Assembly (NCBI GenBank): GCA_973895155.1
Contig: OZ316894.1
Location: 9,052,001-9,116,000 of the forward strand
Length of the DNA stretch: 64,000 bases
DNA from: Marsupella aquatica
Taxonomy: Eukaryota; Marchantiophyta
Direction of reading: 5' to 3'
Position numbers and translations under genes: made by a program. Under the pieces are notes generated by a model that saw only the letters and a list, made by a program, of their open reading frames with translations, made no database searches and was not told the DNA's origin. Positions within the stretch are counted from its first letter, which is position 1; the number at the start of each line of letters is the position of its first letter. Shown piece after piece: positions 1-13,203 of the stretch.

Positions 1-3000
1 CTAAGCAGGAGACACTGCGTAACTTGGGCCTCAACTGTCAACTAGAGTGTAGTGTGCCATTGGTTTTGAGATCAAATATCTGTTATGACTTGCAGCGGGA
101 TGATGAAGCACTGGACACTGTCACGGTACCAACGCATAGCTGGTTAAAGGTAACCACAATCCCAATCGTGTTTGCAGTGCCCCATGATTTGGCTTATTAA
201 ACTCGGCAAGTGCTAGTGACCGCAACTACAATGAAATCGTTAATGGGATGGTCTTTGGAATAGATCCAAGTTCAAGTTGGTGCAGGACCATGTATCTGAT
301 ACACTTCATTTTGAAATTCTTATCTTCAGAAATCAGCTCATGGTACAAAACAGTTAAGAGAAAGATTTGATCAGTACTTGAGTGTTCACTATTTCAAGGA
401 AGCATTGCAAGATGCCAAGTCGCTCAACTGCCCAATGGTGAGAGGATCTGAAATAAAAACGTATTTTAAAAACTTTGAGGTGTTAAGGGCTTACCAGCAT
501 ATTTTAATAATGCTAGGGTTTCAGCTCAAAAGTTCTTTGTTTTTCACTATGAAAGTAAGAGCCTCAGCTCAAGATGTTCTTGTGCAAGTTTCTACGTATC
601 CAATCTGGTTATGTATCCTGGGTTGTTAAGGAAGGATGACCCTTCATCCATTTACTCTATAATCGGGTTTATTCACTCTATCGCTCTGCCGCATCGCAAT
701 CTCAGTTGTATCTGTAAGTTTTGGCTTCCTCTGAATTACCTTCATATTCAAATTCCTTATGACAGCCACCACATCTTTTAAATGTGTTAAACACATGATG
801 TCTGGATTACCTCTGTGTACTGAAACCAGGTGTGGGAGGAGCTGATAAAGAAAGCGTTGGAACAATTGGAGTTAGAGGTTGCAATGAAGGCCTGTCAGTA
901 TTCAGAAAATATTAAGCTATTAATGAGTCTCCGCAACCTGCAACATTTTGAGGAGTACAATCTACTTGCTGGCCATATCTTTCTTCTTCTTGAAGACTTC
1001 GATGCAGCTGAGGTAGGTGAAAAACAGAATTGAATAGCTCACTACAGAACCAAATTTTGCGTTTTGTACGTTCAAGGCCTGACATCTGAATGTTTGTTAA
1101 ATTCATGCCTCGGAAAAATGCTAAGAAGGGAGCACTATGGAACAAACAAAGGCAGCCGAGTACCGTTCAAACTGTCTGACATACATATCTTAAATCTCTG
1201 AACAGTATATACTCCTTGGCTAGTAAGCTAAACATTGCTTTGTATTGCGTCTACTTTCTTTGTGCAGGAATCCTTCCTCAAGTCGGCTTGCCCTGAAGCA
1301 GCCGTAAAAATGCGAAGGGATCTTGAACACTGGAATCAGGTCGAATAAGCCAGACTTCGCTGCGAATATAATTATGGTGGTTCCGTATTAGACCTCCATA
1401 TTGTTGCTTATGGACATGAACTAAGCATTTTCTTTCAGCGATTTTTGGTTAGTTTAATCCTCTGAAAATCAGGATTACTGTCTTACAGGCGATGACTCTT
1501 GCAAGGGAGCTCAAATCACCTCTAGAAGCTGAGATCTTACCCAAATATGCACATTCTCTGGAGCTGGTGGGAGATTATCGACAAGCTCTTTTGTGTTACG
1601 AAGAGTTTCTCAAGCTGAATCTTGACGATCCAAAACAGAAGTACTTTTGCCAGGTTTCTACGTCTCTGAGGAATAAGATTAAAGTAACATCTTTCTACAA
1701 TTGCTAATTCACAATCCCTGACCAAACTAGGAGATCCCATTTCAACTCATGGTTTGATGAGAGCTTGTTAAATTCGCAAATGTAGGAAAATCTGTTCTAC
1801 AATATACAGTGTATAAGTCAGATTGGGTAAGTCAAGTCTTTTAGGTTGTTGGATGGAACTCGATCACTGTATCCATTACAACAACCATTCTAAGCGTCCT
1901 TACCTTCCTACCCTAATGTACAAGGGAATTATTTTCTAATTGCTGTGAGTGGTACATGTGTCAGTTCCAGTTCATTTGAGGAACATGGTGTTACGTAAGG
2001 TCGTTAGTAGTGTTTATTACATTTTGAATGGCTTTAGATGTAAAATGTACTCCATGGAGTAGACATGCACATTGAATAAGATGTTGATGAGAATGATTTC
2101 TAGACCTTGCCAATTGAGTTTCAAAGAGTAGGTAGTTATTATGCATCCAAACGCGCCACCACCGCAGGCTGGTGTTGCTCGAACGTCCATCCATCTTGGT
2201 GACATTTGGAAAGGAAAGCAATTGGCAAAAGAATGCAAAAATTCGGTGCTGTACCGTGAGTGTGCAAGGCTTCTTGAGGGACTAAACCTGGAGCAGGTAT
2301 TCAAACCATCCCCATCTGGAGGCATTGCCATTGTGCAACGAAAGATAGTACTCTGCTTTAGGTGACCTTGTTGACTGTTCAACCTAAATGGGCTGTACCG
2401 TTGTAAAGACAGTATGGTCGTACTTCTTGCTACTCAGGAAGCTGCGGAACTTTACGAGCTAGATGGGCAACTGGAGAAGGCAGTTGACATTTACATTACT
2501 GCCAAAATTTATTCCAAAGCGCTCCCGCTATTGGAAACAATAGCAAGCCCAAAGTTTTATGTGGCGGTTAGTACTTAACGAACAAGACGTGTATCTTTGC
2601 TTCAAGTTTTTCTTTCTTTCGCTTTTCTTGATTCTCTCTCAACAAATGATTGGTTTAGTTAGAGATAGATGTTCGGTTTAAGTGATACGTGGTACGAGTA
2701 CGGGAATGGCATGTTATCATGTTCAGGACATATGATCGTGTGTCTTGCTGTCAGTATGCCAGAGCCCTAGAGATTGAGAGAAAATTTGCAGAAGCTTCGT
2801 CAGCATATGAGGCCGCGCAGGTTCGGGAACTAAACTTGCCCTTAAAGACGAACTGACATACTAAAAATGTTGGACCAATCTAGAGTTGAGTAAATGAACA
2901 TTCAGTCATTTGCCGTCACGCATGTACTTGGTGTCTCTGGAAGCAAGACTTGTTAGCTTGGGACGACCTTTCTTTGGATCTGCTGATAGTTGGAGATGGA

Positions 3001-6000
3001 TTCTGTGGTCAATTAACATGCAAGACAGTACCAATATCGGTCTTTACGGTCACTCTAGTTCAGTTAGTAGCTAATGCTGTAACAATTAATTACCACTCCA
3101 TGCCAAAAGGATGCTCATAGCCGATCACAGCTCACCCAATGAAAAATAATCTCCGTGAAAAACACCCATCCAAAATAGTCAGGCATCATCTCCAGAACTC
3201 CTTCAATGAAGTTCATCTAGCCCTTAGAGGTCATGGAAGAATATCGAAGCAACAAATTTTCTGTGGAGGGTGAATAAAGTATATTGCGGTTTAGCACAAT
3301 AAACCGCACAATAACGGGATGTTGGCAAGGGGTTCGGTCCTTCCTGACGTTGGATCTCTTTGGGAAATGGTGGATCTCAATTGCCACGTCGAATGGGCAC
3401 ACTTAATCTTGCTAAGGCAATGGCTTTAACTGGTATCCTAGTCCTACAGCCCATGGAAGAGTTAGCTGAAACACTGCTCAATATAGAAGTATGAGTTAAG
3501 AGGAACTTCTAAATGGTCCTTACTCTTCAAGTCCATGAGGATCCTAATATGTACAAGCAGATATTCAACTACATGTCACCTTGTTAATGGAAGATGCTGA
3601 TTCAGTTGCAGTAAGTTGCATTCCTGTGGGTTCAGGAGTACGGGAGTGCTGTGAGGCTATATTTGGGGCCTCTAAATAATCCAAGTGAAGCAGTCGCCCT
3701 CGTGAGGAAGGTAAAGAGTTTGGAAGGCCGAGCATTGACAACTCAGTGATATCAGGCTTCTGGGGCTATTGTGTTGCAAAGAAATTTTCGTTTCCCGTAA
3801 TTCTTGCTCGTGCTGAGTTCATGATATCAACTATGGGTGCAGACCAGGTCATTGGAGGGTGCGGGCATGGTGTCTAGATATTGTAGAAATACTGGAGACT
3901 ACCGAAATGCCATCGAGTTCCTAATAGTGCAGAAAAGGTGCAGACTGATAGAAAACGTTGAGGTTCTAACCTCGTGCCAGATTGACAAGTAACAAAAGTA
4001 CTGGCATTGTGACAGAATGCAAACCTAGTAGGATTGCTGCATGCAGAAGAAACCTAGCATGCCTTGCCAGTCTGATTTGATCTAGGGGATTTTAAGACTC
4101 CAACCCTGATCCACTCCAACTAACACATCTCAGAATCTGCATGATATTTGTCTCTACCTAAAGTAACTCTAGTGCGACCGACAGTTCGACATATATAGCT
4201 TGTATTTGATTCTATATTAGTTTCAGTTTACTAGCAATCAGTTTAACCGAGATCTTACTTGAAGTTTGGATCCTGTTTACTGGTTGGGCCAGGACACAAG
4301 AAGCGAGTGAACTTGCCCAGCAACAAGATATGATGGATGTTTACACTGAGCTGGTCGCAGACATCGCCTCTAAGGATGAATGTCTCAAGCTAGCAAGGTT
4401 TACTCCGATGCAATAATTCCTCAATAAACCATCAGTCATCTCAATGAACCATTGCATTCTATTTTTAGTTGTCAGTGGTTTCCTTTCCATAGATCCAAGC
4501 TCAAGGTTGCTTGCATGAAATTCCTGATCTATCTCATCAAATGACATTGACTTTGTTGGTTTTGACTGTTCTGAACAGATATTATGAAGCCATTGGCAAC
4601 TCTGAAAAAGCAGGAAAAATGTTTGAAAAATGTGAGAATCCAAAGCAGGCTCTGAGGCTCTACTTGTCATGGGGCACTGGTCCTGCCATTGAACATGTGA
4701 GCCCTAGACCTCGTGGCCAGACACTACTTAATTCTAAATAATGCTAGGCTTGTTCCCGCTTTATGTTGTCAATTGTGCCAACTATAGGATGTGTTTTAAG
4801 TCTGACGGGGACATCTTCGTATCCTGTAGGCTATTGATTTGGTGGACAGGATCCGAGATGATGTGCTAACTAATCACCTGCTGGGATCTCTCAAGGGAGA
4901 GATGGAAGGTGTGGATAAGAGCCCCAAATATCTGTTCAGGTTATATATGGTCCTTGGAGACTACACATTAGCCACCGAGACTGCACTCGAGATGGCACAG
5001 CAAGAGCAGGTACTTCTGACCGCTTTTGACATATTTTGTGGTATTTACAGTCTCGCTGGGTCAACGTTAATTCACGTAGACCTATTCTATTCTGGCACGT
5101 GCTAGCTACGTTAGTGCAGGCAACCAGGAGAAAGCTGACCTTTGGATGCCTTGTCTTTTCATGTTCTACAGGAGATGGGAAACTACAAGATAGCCCACAA
5201 GCAGCTCTTGGACTTATGCAAAGTGTTGCAAAGCAAACAACTGCCGGTACCACATGGGGCCTTCAAGCAGTTAATGCTTCTACACTCCTACACGCTTGTG
5301 AAGACACTTATTCGACTTGGTGACCACAGGTTAGTTGTAATCACAATTCTGCTTCATTTCTGTCTGCATTTGATAGCCTCAATACTTTGATTTTAAGAAC
5401 AGGATGACCTGCAAAGAATCGGACGCTGGTGAAAAAGAAGGGGCTTCGATATGGAATTATGCTCTAGCTCATGAGTTTAAATTGGGCAACTCATGGGGTA
5501 CTTGTTTGGCCAGATCAAGTGCTAGGATGCTCATTCGTGTGGCCCGACATATTTCCAAGTTCCCCGCTCATGTCATTCCAATTTTAATATCAACAGTTAT
5601 AGAGTGCCAACGCTCAGGTTTGAAGAAGACAGCGTTCGAGTATGCCTCAATGCTTATGCGCCCTGAATATAGGTCTGAACCACTCACCTCTACTCCCAAG
5701 ACATTCTGCTCAAAATAAGTCTAAAAAGTGGTTGCAGTAATTTCTGTGAGATGTAGGACAGAGCACTGCTTAATGAAATAATCGACAGTTCCAAGAAGCA
5801 TTCGAAGGCAAGTAATGACTACTAAATTTAATAAAGTATGAATCGCAAAACATCCCGCCCCAGCCCCTTTTCGACAAACAACAAAACGGAAGGACAAGAA
5901 AACACAAATCAACAGCCTTTTCTCGAACCAAATCCAACACTTTCTCGAGTGCAAGTGTTAAGGTTCATGAGAGGTCTACACCTTCATATTGGCAGTTCTC

Positions 6001-6868
6001 TGTTTCAACTCGAGACAACTCAATAACTGCTACTTAGATGTGTGGGGTCTCGAGCTTACATATGCGGTAGATGACTAATTAGGAAATGGCTGCCTCACAG
6101 GAACCAAATTACAGGTCCTTACAAAAGAAAGATTGAGAACATTGTTCGAAAGCCAGAAAGAGAAGAGGAAGAAGAAGAGTTATCTCCGTGCCCCATTTGC
6201 CAGCATTTGCTTCCTGAAACACAATTGGAATGTCCAACTTGCAAGAACAACCTTCCTGTAGTGCTTCGTCATCTTCCCGTACCTTTTCCAGTTGTTATAA
6301 AAATATATAGAATCTATTCATAGTCAGAGTAGTCGAAGACATGATTTCTTATTTCTAGACAGCCTAATAACAATATTTGGGGCTTCTGTCCTACTTTTCT
6401 TCCATGGCAAGTTCTGTATTCTTATATTTAAGTTGACATTCTTTTGGCAGTTTTGCATAGCTTCAGGGCGACACATGGTTCTTGGGAACTGGACAAAATG
6501 CCCTTCCTGTCAGTTCCCTGCTCTCTCTACTGAGTTCGTCAAGGTGCGGTCTTGCAAACTCGTTTCTAAAATTCTATCATACCTGTCATATTTAGGTGCA
6601 AGGTCTTTGAAGCTATTTCAAAATAATCATCAAGACAAACCATGGTTGCTCAGGATTCCTGAGTTAGATTGGTAACATGTGAAAAGACATTGTACCAGAG
6701 TGTTGACTGAATGATCCACTGTCATCCTTCAACGTTAAATGGCAGATCATTGAGATCGTGGGAACGTGCCCTATGTGTATGAGCGAGGTAGCAGTCAAGG
6801 AGGTCGAGGAGATTTCGGATCCTATCGAAGAAGTGAAAGTTGAAGAGACTTTCTTGACACCCTGCTGA
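1..6868 (+). CDS. WDR19: WDR19/IFT144 intraflagellar transport protein, 3' part (18 exons)
   Basis: C-terminal 754 residues of the IFT-A subunit WDR19 (IFT144), needed for retrograde transport in cilia. The 5' end lies outside the window. Exons by splice site and phase: 1-149 (frame from base 3), 330-437, 830-1012, 1268-1339, 1489-1653, 2168-2296, 2438-2566, 2755-2820, 3636-3710, 3843-3937, 4293-4397, 4579-4696, 4830-5009, 5172-5329, 5514-5672, 6101-6260, 6451-6543, 6746-6868 (TGA). All junctions keep phase. Recognisable family segments include [49 protein letters not shown] and MLMRPEYR. The C-terminus carries the zinc-ribbon cysteines CPIC, CPTC, CPSC and CPMC (exons 16-18), then an acidic tail. 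Exons 3-15 are the TPR-like alpha-solenoid; exon 1 is the least certain assignment. No frameshift or stop was seen, so the gene looks functional. In plants it would serve the sperm flagella. Confidence 0.93.
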
Positions 6869-8894
6869 AAGCCAACAGTCTACAGTAAACTGAGGTACAA
6901 TCAAGATCCGCCGAATGGAACTAACATTGCTGTTGTTCCAAGAATCAAAATTGAGAAAGTAAATCAAAATGTGTAATGAGACAGCAACGATTCTAGTGTG
7001 TGCTTACGAGCGGTATAGTTGATATAAGGTTGAGGTGGGACCAAATTTCCTCGTTCTGAATTGTTGCTTCTTATTTTGTGTCGATATTACTTTGCAAACA
7101 TCATTGTTAATACTATTGTTTTAGTCTTTGCAGGTTCACTTATCGCTTTGCTCAACTCAGTGTTTGTGTTGTAACCGGAGCTCTAGCAAGCCCTGATGAA
7201 AGAGATCTACTGCTGCTTGAGAACCTGTTGGCAGTTAGAAAAAGAACGGGGATTAGATCAACTAGAGAGCAAAGCTTGCTGATTGCCATCAGCTTGAGAA
7301 CAAAGGCGCAGAAGTTAACAAGGTTGGACGATCGCCACCATGAAACGAAAAAGAAAGCTGGGGGCAGATAATCAATCAAGAAGAGTGAAGTGGGGGCGCC
7401 CTGTGATTATCTGGAATATGCTACCGAGGAAGAACTACCGTTTGCGACCGCTTTCGCTGAATTTGAGATTTTGACTCAACGGAAAGGATGTTGCTCGTTA
7501 CCAACGTTCCGGTGTCTCGGACGAATGACATCCTCGAGAGTTGCTCAGTTGTTTCTCGTCAAGTCGACCGTTCTTGAGTTTAATGCTTTCTTCAGTGAGT
7601 TGGATTGAGATTTCTACAACTACTTGAAAGATATGGAGGTAACTTGCATACACTTCCAATCGAACATAAGGTTTAAGAGGTTGGCTATTATCAGTTGTCG
7701 TCGAGTGAAATAGAGTGACGCAGTAAATGTTGATTTGACGACAGCTTTAGAGATACACTGACCTAGGAGGGACTTAACAGGGCAACTGGAAAAGACAGCA
7801 ATAGATCACCATTGAATGAAGTGGGTTACAGAGATTATTCCGAAGATTTAACTCAAGTACATAAAATTGAAATCACAATGTCATGGTATTGGATCAGAGA
7901 GCACTGAAGCAGGTCACATGCAGCTAACTGGCCCATTATATACTGTCCCCAAATGACCAGAGACGTCCCATTTAAATCCTAACCGAGCCCAGTGCCTTTA
8001 ACGTCCAATTTGTATCTCCAAATGGCCGGACGTCCCATTGTAAACCTAACGGACCCAATCCCTTGGACGTTCAATTTGCAACTGAGCGCTACGAACCAGA
8101 ACTCTTCTTGATGAAAGTCCTTTCTGGACCGGCACCTTTCTCATCAAGTCAGTCATCACTTCAACGTTCCGTCGACTCCTCTTGGCTCCCTGGTCAATGT
8201 TCAATGTTGTATCTATAGGAGGCTTATTGATGCATTTTAATTGGCGTGAGCTATACTGCTTTGATCTACATTATCTTGTCATAGTTACAAACAGGGTGCA
8301 GACCACTTTCTTTCAAATATAGCCAAAGATTTCGCACCTTCGTACCAATGGAATTGAAGAATTGAGGATCTTTATATTGAGAAGGAAACTCTTAGTTTAA
8401 CGAAGTGAACGGGCCTTTAACAGATGATGTGCATCGGACTTAAATTCCAGTGATTGAGGGACAAGGACAACTTTGACAAGGAGCTGAGTTTAAGAGACTT
8501 AGAATAAAAACGTAGAGAGGCTCACCTGAGAAGCTGGACATGGCCTTACAATATCACAATAATAGAAAGGCAGGCAGCCGGCACAGAAATTTTCCCGTAA
8601 GAAGTCAAGTGCAATATCTTGTACTGGTAGCTTTTGCAGGAAAAGTTGAATGAGCGGGATTGGGCCTTGCATTGACGCTGCCAGTGTGGGTCGTTTATAA
8701 ACAATGTGCATCATACATGCTCATGAACTACCGTAGTCTGTCATATAGGCTCTAGAGAATTACTTACAGGAAGAAGCCCAGGTCTAAGCACTGTAGATTC
8801 AATATCCAGACCAATTGTAGACAATCTGTGCACACATTACGATTACCAACATTAGGGACGTCACTTACATCCGAAATTTACTCTAACTCTTCGT
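6869..8894. other. Intergenic region between WDR19 and the OEP64-like gene
   Basis: The 3' ends of the two flanking genes face each other across about 2 kb. I found no supported gene. An open plus-strand stretch at about 7150-7370 has a plausible acceptor but resembles no family I know and has no convincing partner exon. A diverged tandem repeat lies at 7948-8081 and is listed separately. Confidence 0.5.
7948..8081. repeat. Two-copy ~70-bp tandem repeat
   Basis: Two adjacent diverged units start near 7948 and 8018. Both carry CCAAATG, then GACGTCCCATT, a CTAAC(C)GA/GGA block and a closing ACGT(C/T)CAATTTG. Each contains a GACGTCC core. Function unknown. Confidence 0.6.
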
Positions 8895-11800
8895 CTAGAT
8901 CGCGAGATGCAGACTGACAGTAACAGGAAAATGATCAGTTACCCTTGCATCTTCTTGCATCGCTGGATAGAGAGCAACCAAAGCATCAAGCAAAACTCGA
9001 TCGCCAGATAATCTTGACACGACTTGAATTGCCACGGGTACCCCATCAACCTCTCTAGTGGGCACACTGGCCTGATCCACCCCGAAACAAGTGTTAGTGG
9101 AACCAGTGGCTTCTTGAATCCAACTCCCCAAAAAACCTTTTGCAGAGACTTCCCCATTCTGGCAAGCTAAGTTAGTAATATCAAGTCATAACGCTATAGA
9201 TCACCCATGAAGCTTTTTTTAATTTCCTTGTTCTGGTGTAGCAACAGCCTAAATGTTGAGGTCTATAATTTTTTGTGTCGTGAGTCGTTTTGTGAGCAGA
9301 AGTCTCACCGCGGGGCACCCTGACATTGAGGCAATACACATGAAGAGAGAGGTATCGCTTTGAAATCTTTCCTTGACCCGCTCATTTGCACTTAACCTTG
9401 GCGGCAATCCTGGTGTAGCTGGAAGCACCAGCAGTGAGTCGTGCTGCAACATGAATACTTAGCATTAACACACTTCCATCTTACACGAAGAGCTACAAGG
9501 TAGGCAGTAATACAAATTCATTCAATAATATTAGAAACCGTGAGCCAATTTGATTCCCACAATTTAGACGCACTTTAGAGCACACTAATTTCCAATCCGC
9601 TAAATTGTTCTTTCCGATAGGAGGTTACGTTTCACCTTCGGGGCCTCTCGCTCATCAAGCTTTGCATTCCAAATGCACACAATCCAGAAGTTTTGAAATG
9701 CAAACACTTTCCTCTAGTCTCAGCTATCATTGAGATTGTCCAAATTTTCAGTCTTTCAATTGACATTTTACAGGGACGGTGGAGAGGGAAAGGTGGCACA
9801 AGTCACAGCAGACACACCTTCAAAAGTTCATTGATTGCTATGCCTGTTTCTTCTTTGACCCTTCTTGCTGTTGGCACGAGATGAGTACTAGTAGTCAGCT
9901 GATAGGATGCTCTCACTCTACCATGAACACCCTTTCCGAACTTTGGCTTCACTTTATCCATCCACTCGTGATGACTCTTGATAAAATCATCTCTGCGCCA
10001 CAGCCCAGTCAATTTTCCCCAGGGTCAAAAGAAGTCTTGACTGAAATCTTCTAACCAACATGAATGACACAAGAGATCCTTATCCTGGGTAGTGATAATT
10101 CTCGAGCCTCCTTGACGGCCATGAATGGTACTCTGCCAGTCCTATGCTAAGGCTGGGACATAGAACTGACTCATATATTCTCTGGAAGAACAAGTTGATC
10201 TTCGGCTATTCTGGTGAAATCAAAGTTACGCAAGAGCTCTTAGTATCAAGAAAAACATACCTGTAAACCATAAGCATACAGTCTCTTGCAAGGGTGATCC
10301 CTTCCCCAGTTTCAGAATTAGCCAATCTTGGTTCATCATTATGGAAAGCCCTCAGTGTTGGAACCTTCTGGGTTAAATAGCCACCAAGGTCCATGTGATG
10401 CAGTAACTGACCTACACAACCAGCACCCGCTCTGGTTAGAGGAAAATCTGCTTGCAAGATTTGAGTCCAAGAACCTCACCAACTGAACTGCAATTTGAAA
10501 GCGCAAACAAATTTCTTGAGATTTTTCATGTACACAGATAGCGTTTCACTAACTGTTGATTCCACTAACTTTACAAGAAAACAAAAACTTATAGATTACG
10601 TGTTTAACCAGCATGATTGTGAAGTGAAGGAACCAAAGCCAGTACCTCATTAATGGCAGCAGTGCAAGTTGCAGTCACTACTTTTAGGAAAACGGAATCT
10701 GTGTTATGTTTTCTAATTCCGTGAGATACGAACGGCATGGGACAAAATGGGCACAAAGGTTGATGTCTCATAGAAGAACATTAGGGAACGTTGGCCATCT
10801 GGTTAGAACGAACAACTTACGACCATAAACCTTGTTCACAGCCCTCAGAAACACGTCCAGAGAATGTTCTATCAAGAATGTTGAGGGTTTGAAGCAATCA
10901 TCAGCAACGTAGATACGGCGAGGCATCCTCGGCTCTTCGTGCAGAGGATAGTGCAGGAGAACCAAACCAACCTGCCGCAGTATTTGCGGGGTTTTTGCAA
11001 ACCATCCTGCAAGACAAGGTAACATATTTTCCAGTCAAGCTTTCAGCCAACTTGGTTACTCTGCTTCTGATCGAGAGTTCTAATGCAAAATTGTGAGTCT
11101 ATTAAATCCAATTCATATTAGATAATTTCAGTATAGCAAGATCAAATTTGAGAACGGGCACAAAGATGACATTCTCAACTACTCCAAACTGAACTACAAA
11201 ATAGATTCATCCAGCGCTCAATTTACGAAATCTACAGGATGAGTAAATGAGATCGCCCATTAGAACATAGTGGAAGCTGATATATTATTCATAAAAGCCG
11301 TAGGAGAGATCTAAAAGTATCACCAAGTAGTGGTCAAGGAAAAATCGTATCCTGAATTTTGTGTAAGTTGACTGTCCTTGCCGCTAGCCATCTACATATG
11401 AGGGGTTAGCGGTACACAAACGCCATACCAACTGCATCCAGACTTGGTGAAGTTGGTGTATTTCCCACAGTCGAGACAACTCCATGGGAAGATCGAAATC
11501 CAAGAACACCACAGCAGGCTGCTGGTAACCGGACATCTCCAATAGTATCAATCCCTATAAGGACGAACAAGAGATTTCACGACCCGTTGTAAGTGAAACA
11601 TGTGGCCAGTAACTGCAATTAAATTGATTCGAGTTGGCAGGAAGATTTTTAGGTTGGCATAAATATGTTGCCTTTGTCAGCTTATAGGAAAAATTCGAAA
11701 AGGAGATCACACCGATCTCACCATGCTAAGATCAAAAGTACGTTAAATATTCGGCCTGCTATCACAGATATTCGAGGTAGACTCACCAAGAGCAAAATCA

Positions 11801-13203
11801 GCAAGATTTGCAGAAACGGCTACAGCAGAACCACAAGACGAGCCTCCGACTACACGTGAGTTTACTACTGGATTCACTGGCATCCCGTACTGCTCATTGG
11901 TGACACCCTCCAGACTGCACAAATGAGAACACGTATTAGGGTCAGCATCAGAGAACTTCCCACTTCAAGAACAATGTACCGGTACCGAGGCTGGTATTAA
12001 AATCGGTATCCTTTGTGAGTGATCGCAACATCTTATCTCCAATGATCAAATGGGATTCACTCATACCTGTAACCCATCTCGTCCATAATTGTCTTTCCAA
12101 TACATGTGGCCCCTGCTTGCACCAGAGCAGCTATTGCAGGAGCAGTGTGAGGGGCTTGGTCATGAGTGCGGGCCCAATCTGGACTTCCAAAGCCCGTGAT
12201 ATAGCACTCAATATCAAATCTGAATCAATCGACCAAACATCACCACCATAGTAAACCAGGGACCGTTTTTCTTGCTTTGGTATTTCATACATATTAGCTT
12301 ATCAAAGACCAGCTCAAAAGATCATTTTTTGTTATTTGACCATTTAGTACTTGTGTGCAACGATGGCTATGGGTACTTCTCAATCCATGGGTTTTATGGT
12401 CTTGTTTTCTTTGTTCTGTAACTATTGCAGTTGTATATGAAAGTCACCGTCGGAACTTTGCAACTCTCCAAAGAATCCAGTAGTAAACAATTCTTATGTT
12501 TGAAAGTGTGTTAGTCGTAGTCAAATTCGGAAGAGCCTTTATCCTCGACTGTGTATCGACCGTGTTAATTTTCTCTAATATTGCCCCCATTCAAATTCTC
12601 TCTCATAGGTCATCAATCAGTTCGACAATTTAATAGACATCTTGTCGAAATCGGAGATTTAGACCTCCTTTGCAGTTGAGCTCCTATAATATATGACCAT
12701 ATTCTGTGACATGGAGTATGACTCCTGGAAGACATTGGACAATTTTCGTCCCATCGCTCATTTCCGTGGCTAATTATTACTCAGGCATTGAAAAATCAAA
12801 TGTTCCAACAGACCTTTATATGATTAAGCTGAATCAAGCATTCATGCTCTCTACTGTGCCTTTCTCATTGGTTTCAATGTTTAGAAATTGTGATAACAGG
12901 GCAAAGGCAGAGCGCATACGAGTCCCTCACACCGAAAGTGAGGTCCTTCAAGGCGAGCTCAGAAGCAGGGGCAAGAGAAGGAGCCCCAGATGCTTTCAAC
13001 ACAAGGCGTTGAACCCAGGCACGGTAGTCCTGGACACAGAATCCGGTGTTCTTTCGCCTGCGGATTATGAATATGATGCCACCAATACCCAACCCAACAA
13101 AGAACAACAACTTCTTCGGCAATGAATCTGCCCCCATTACCCGTTTCCCATTGGGGCTGCTGGGAGGCTGCTGTTGCTTCTCCAAACCCTTCAAGAACAT
13201 CAT
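8895..13203 (-). CDS. OEP64/TOC64-like outer-membrane protein with inactive amidase fold, no TPR
   Basis: Nine exons, 504 residues: 13203-12920, 12219-12067, 11914-11787, 11554-11429, 11006-10821, 10411-10261, 9992-9818, 9443-9309, 9071-8895. All junctions keep phase. Residues 32-47 form one hydrophobic anchor followed by RRRK, as in OEP64/TOC64 proteins. An amidase-signature domain follows: FDIECYITGFGSPDW from residue 96, VVGGSSCGSAVAV from 167, IDTIGDVRLPA from 190, IYVADDCF in exon 5 and a closing SGDRVLLDALVALYP. The catalytic Lys position is Arg93 and the nucleophile Ser position is Asp195; the cis-Ser (Ser171) remains. Known TOC64 proteins have likewise lost catalysis and act as docking receptors for chaperone-bound preproteins through C-terminal TPRs. 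I found no TPR exon downstream, so this protein ends like AMI1 amidases. The likely place is the plastid (or mitochondrial) outer membrane; the role is inferred. Confidence 0.9.

Noticed and set aside
12706-13125. 139-codon plus-strand frame opposite exon 1 of the OEP64-like gene
   Set aside because: Antisense to a well-supported exon, and unrelated to any family.
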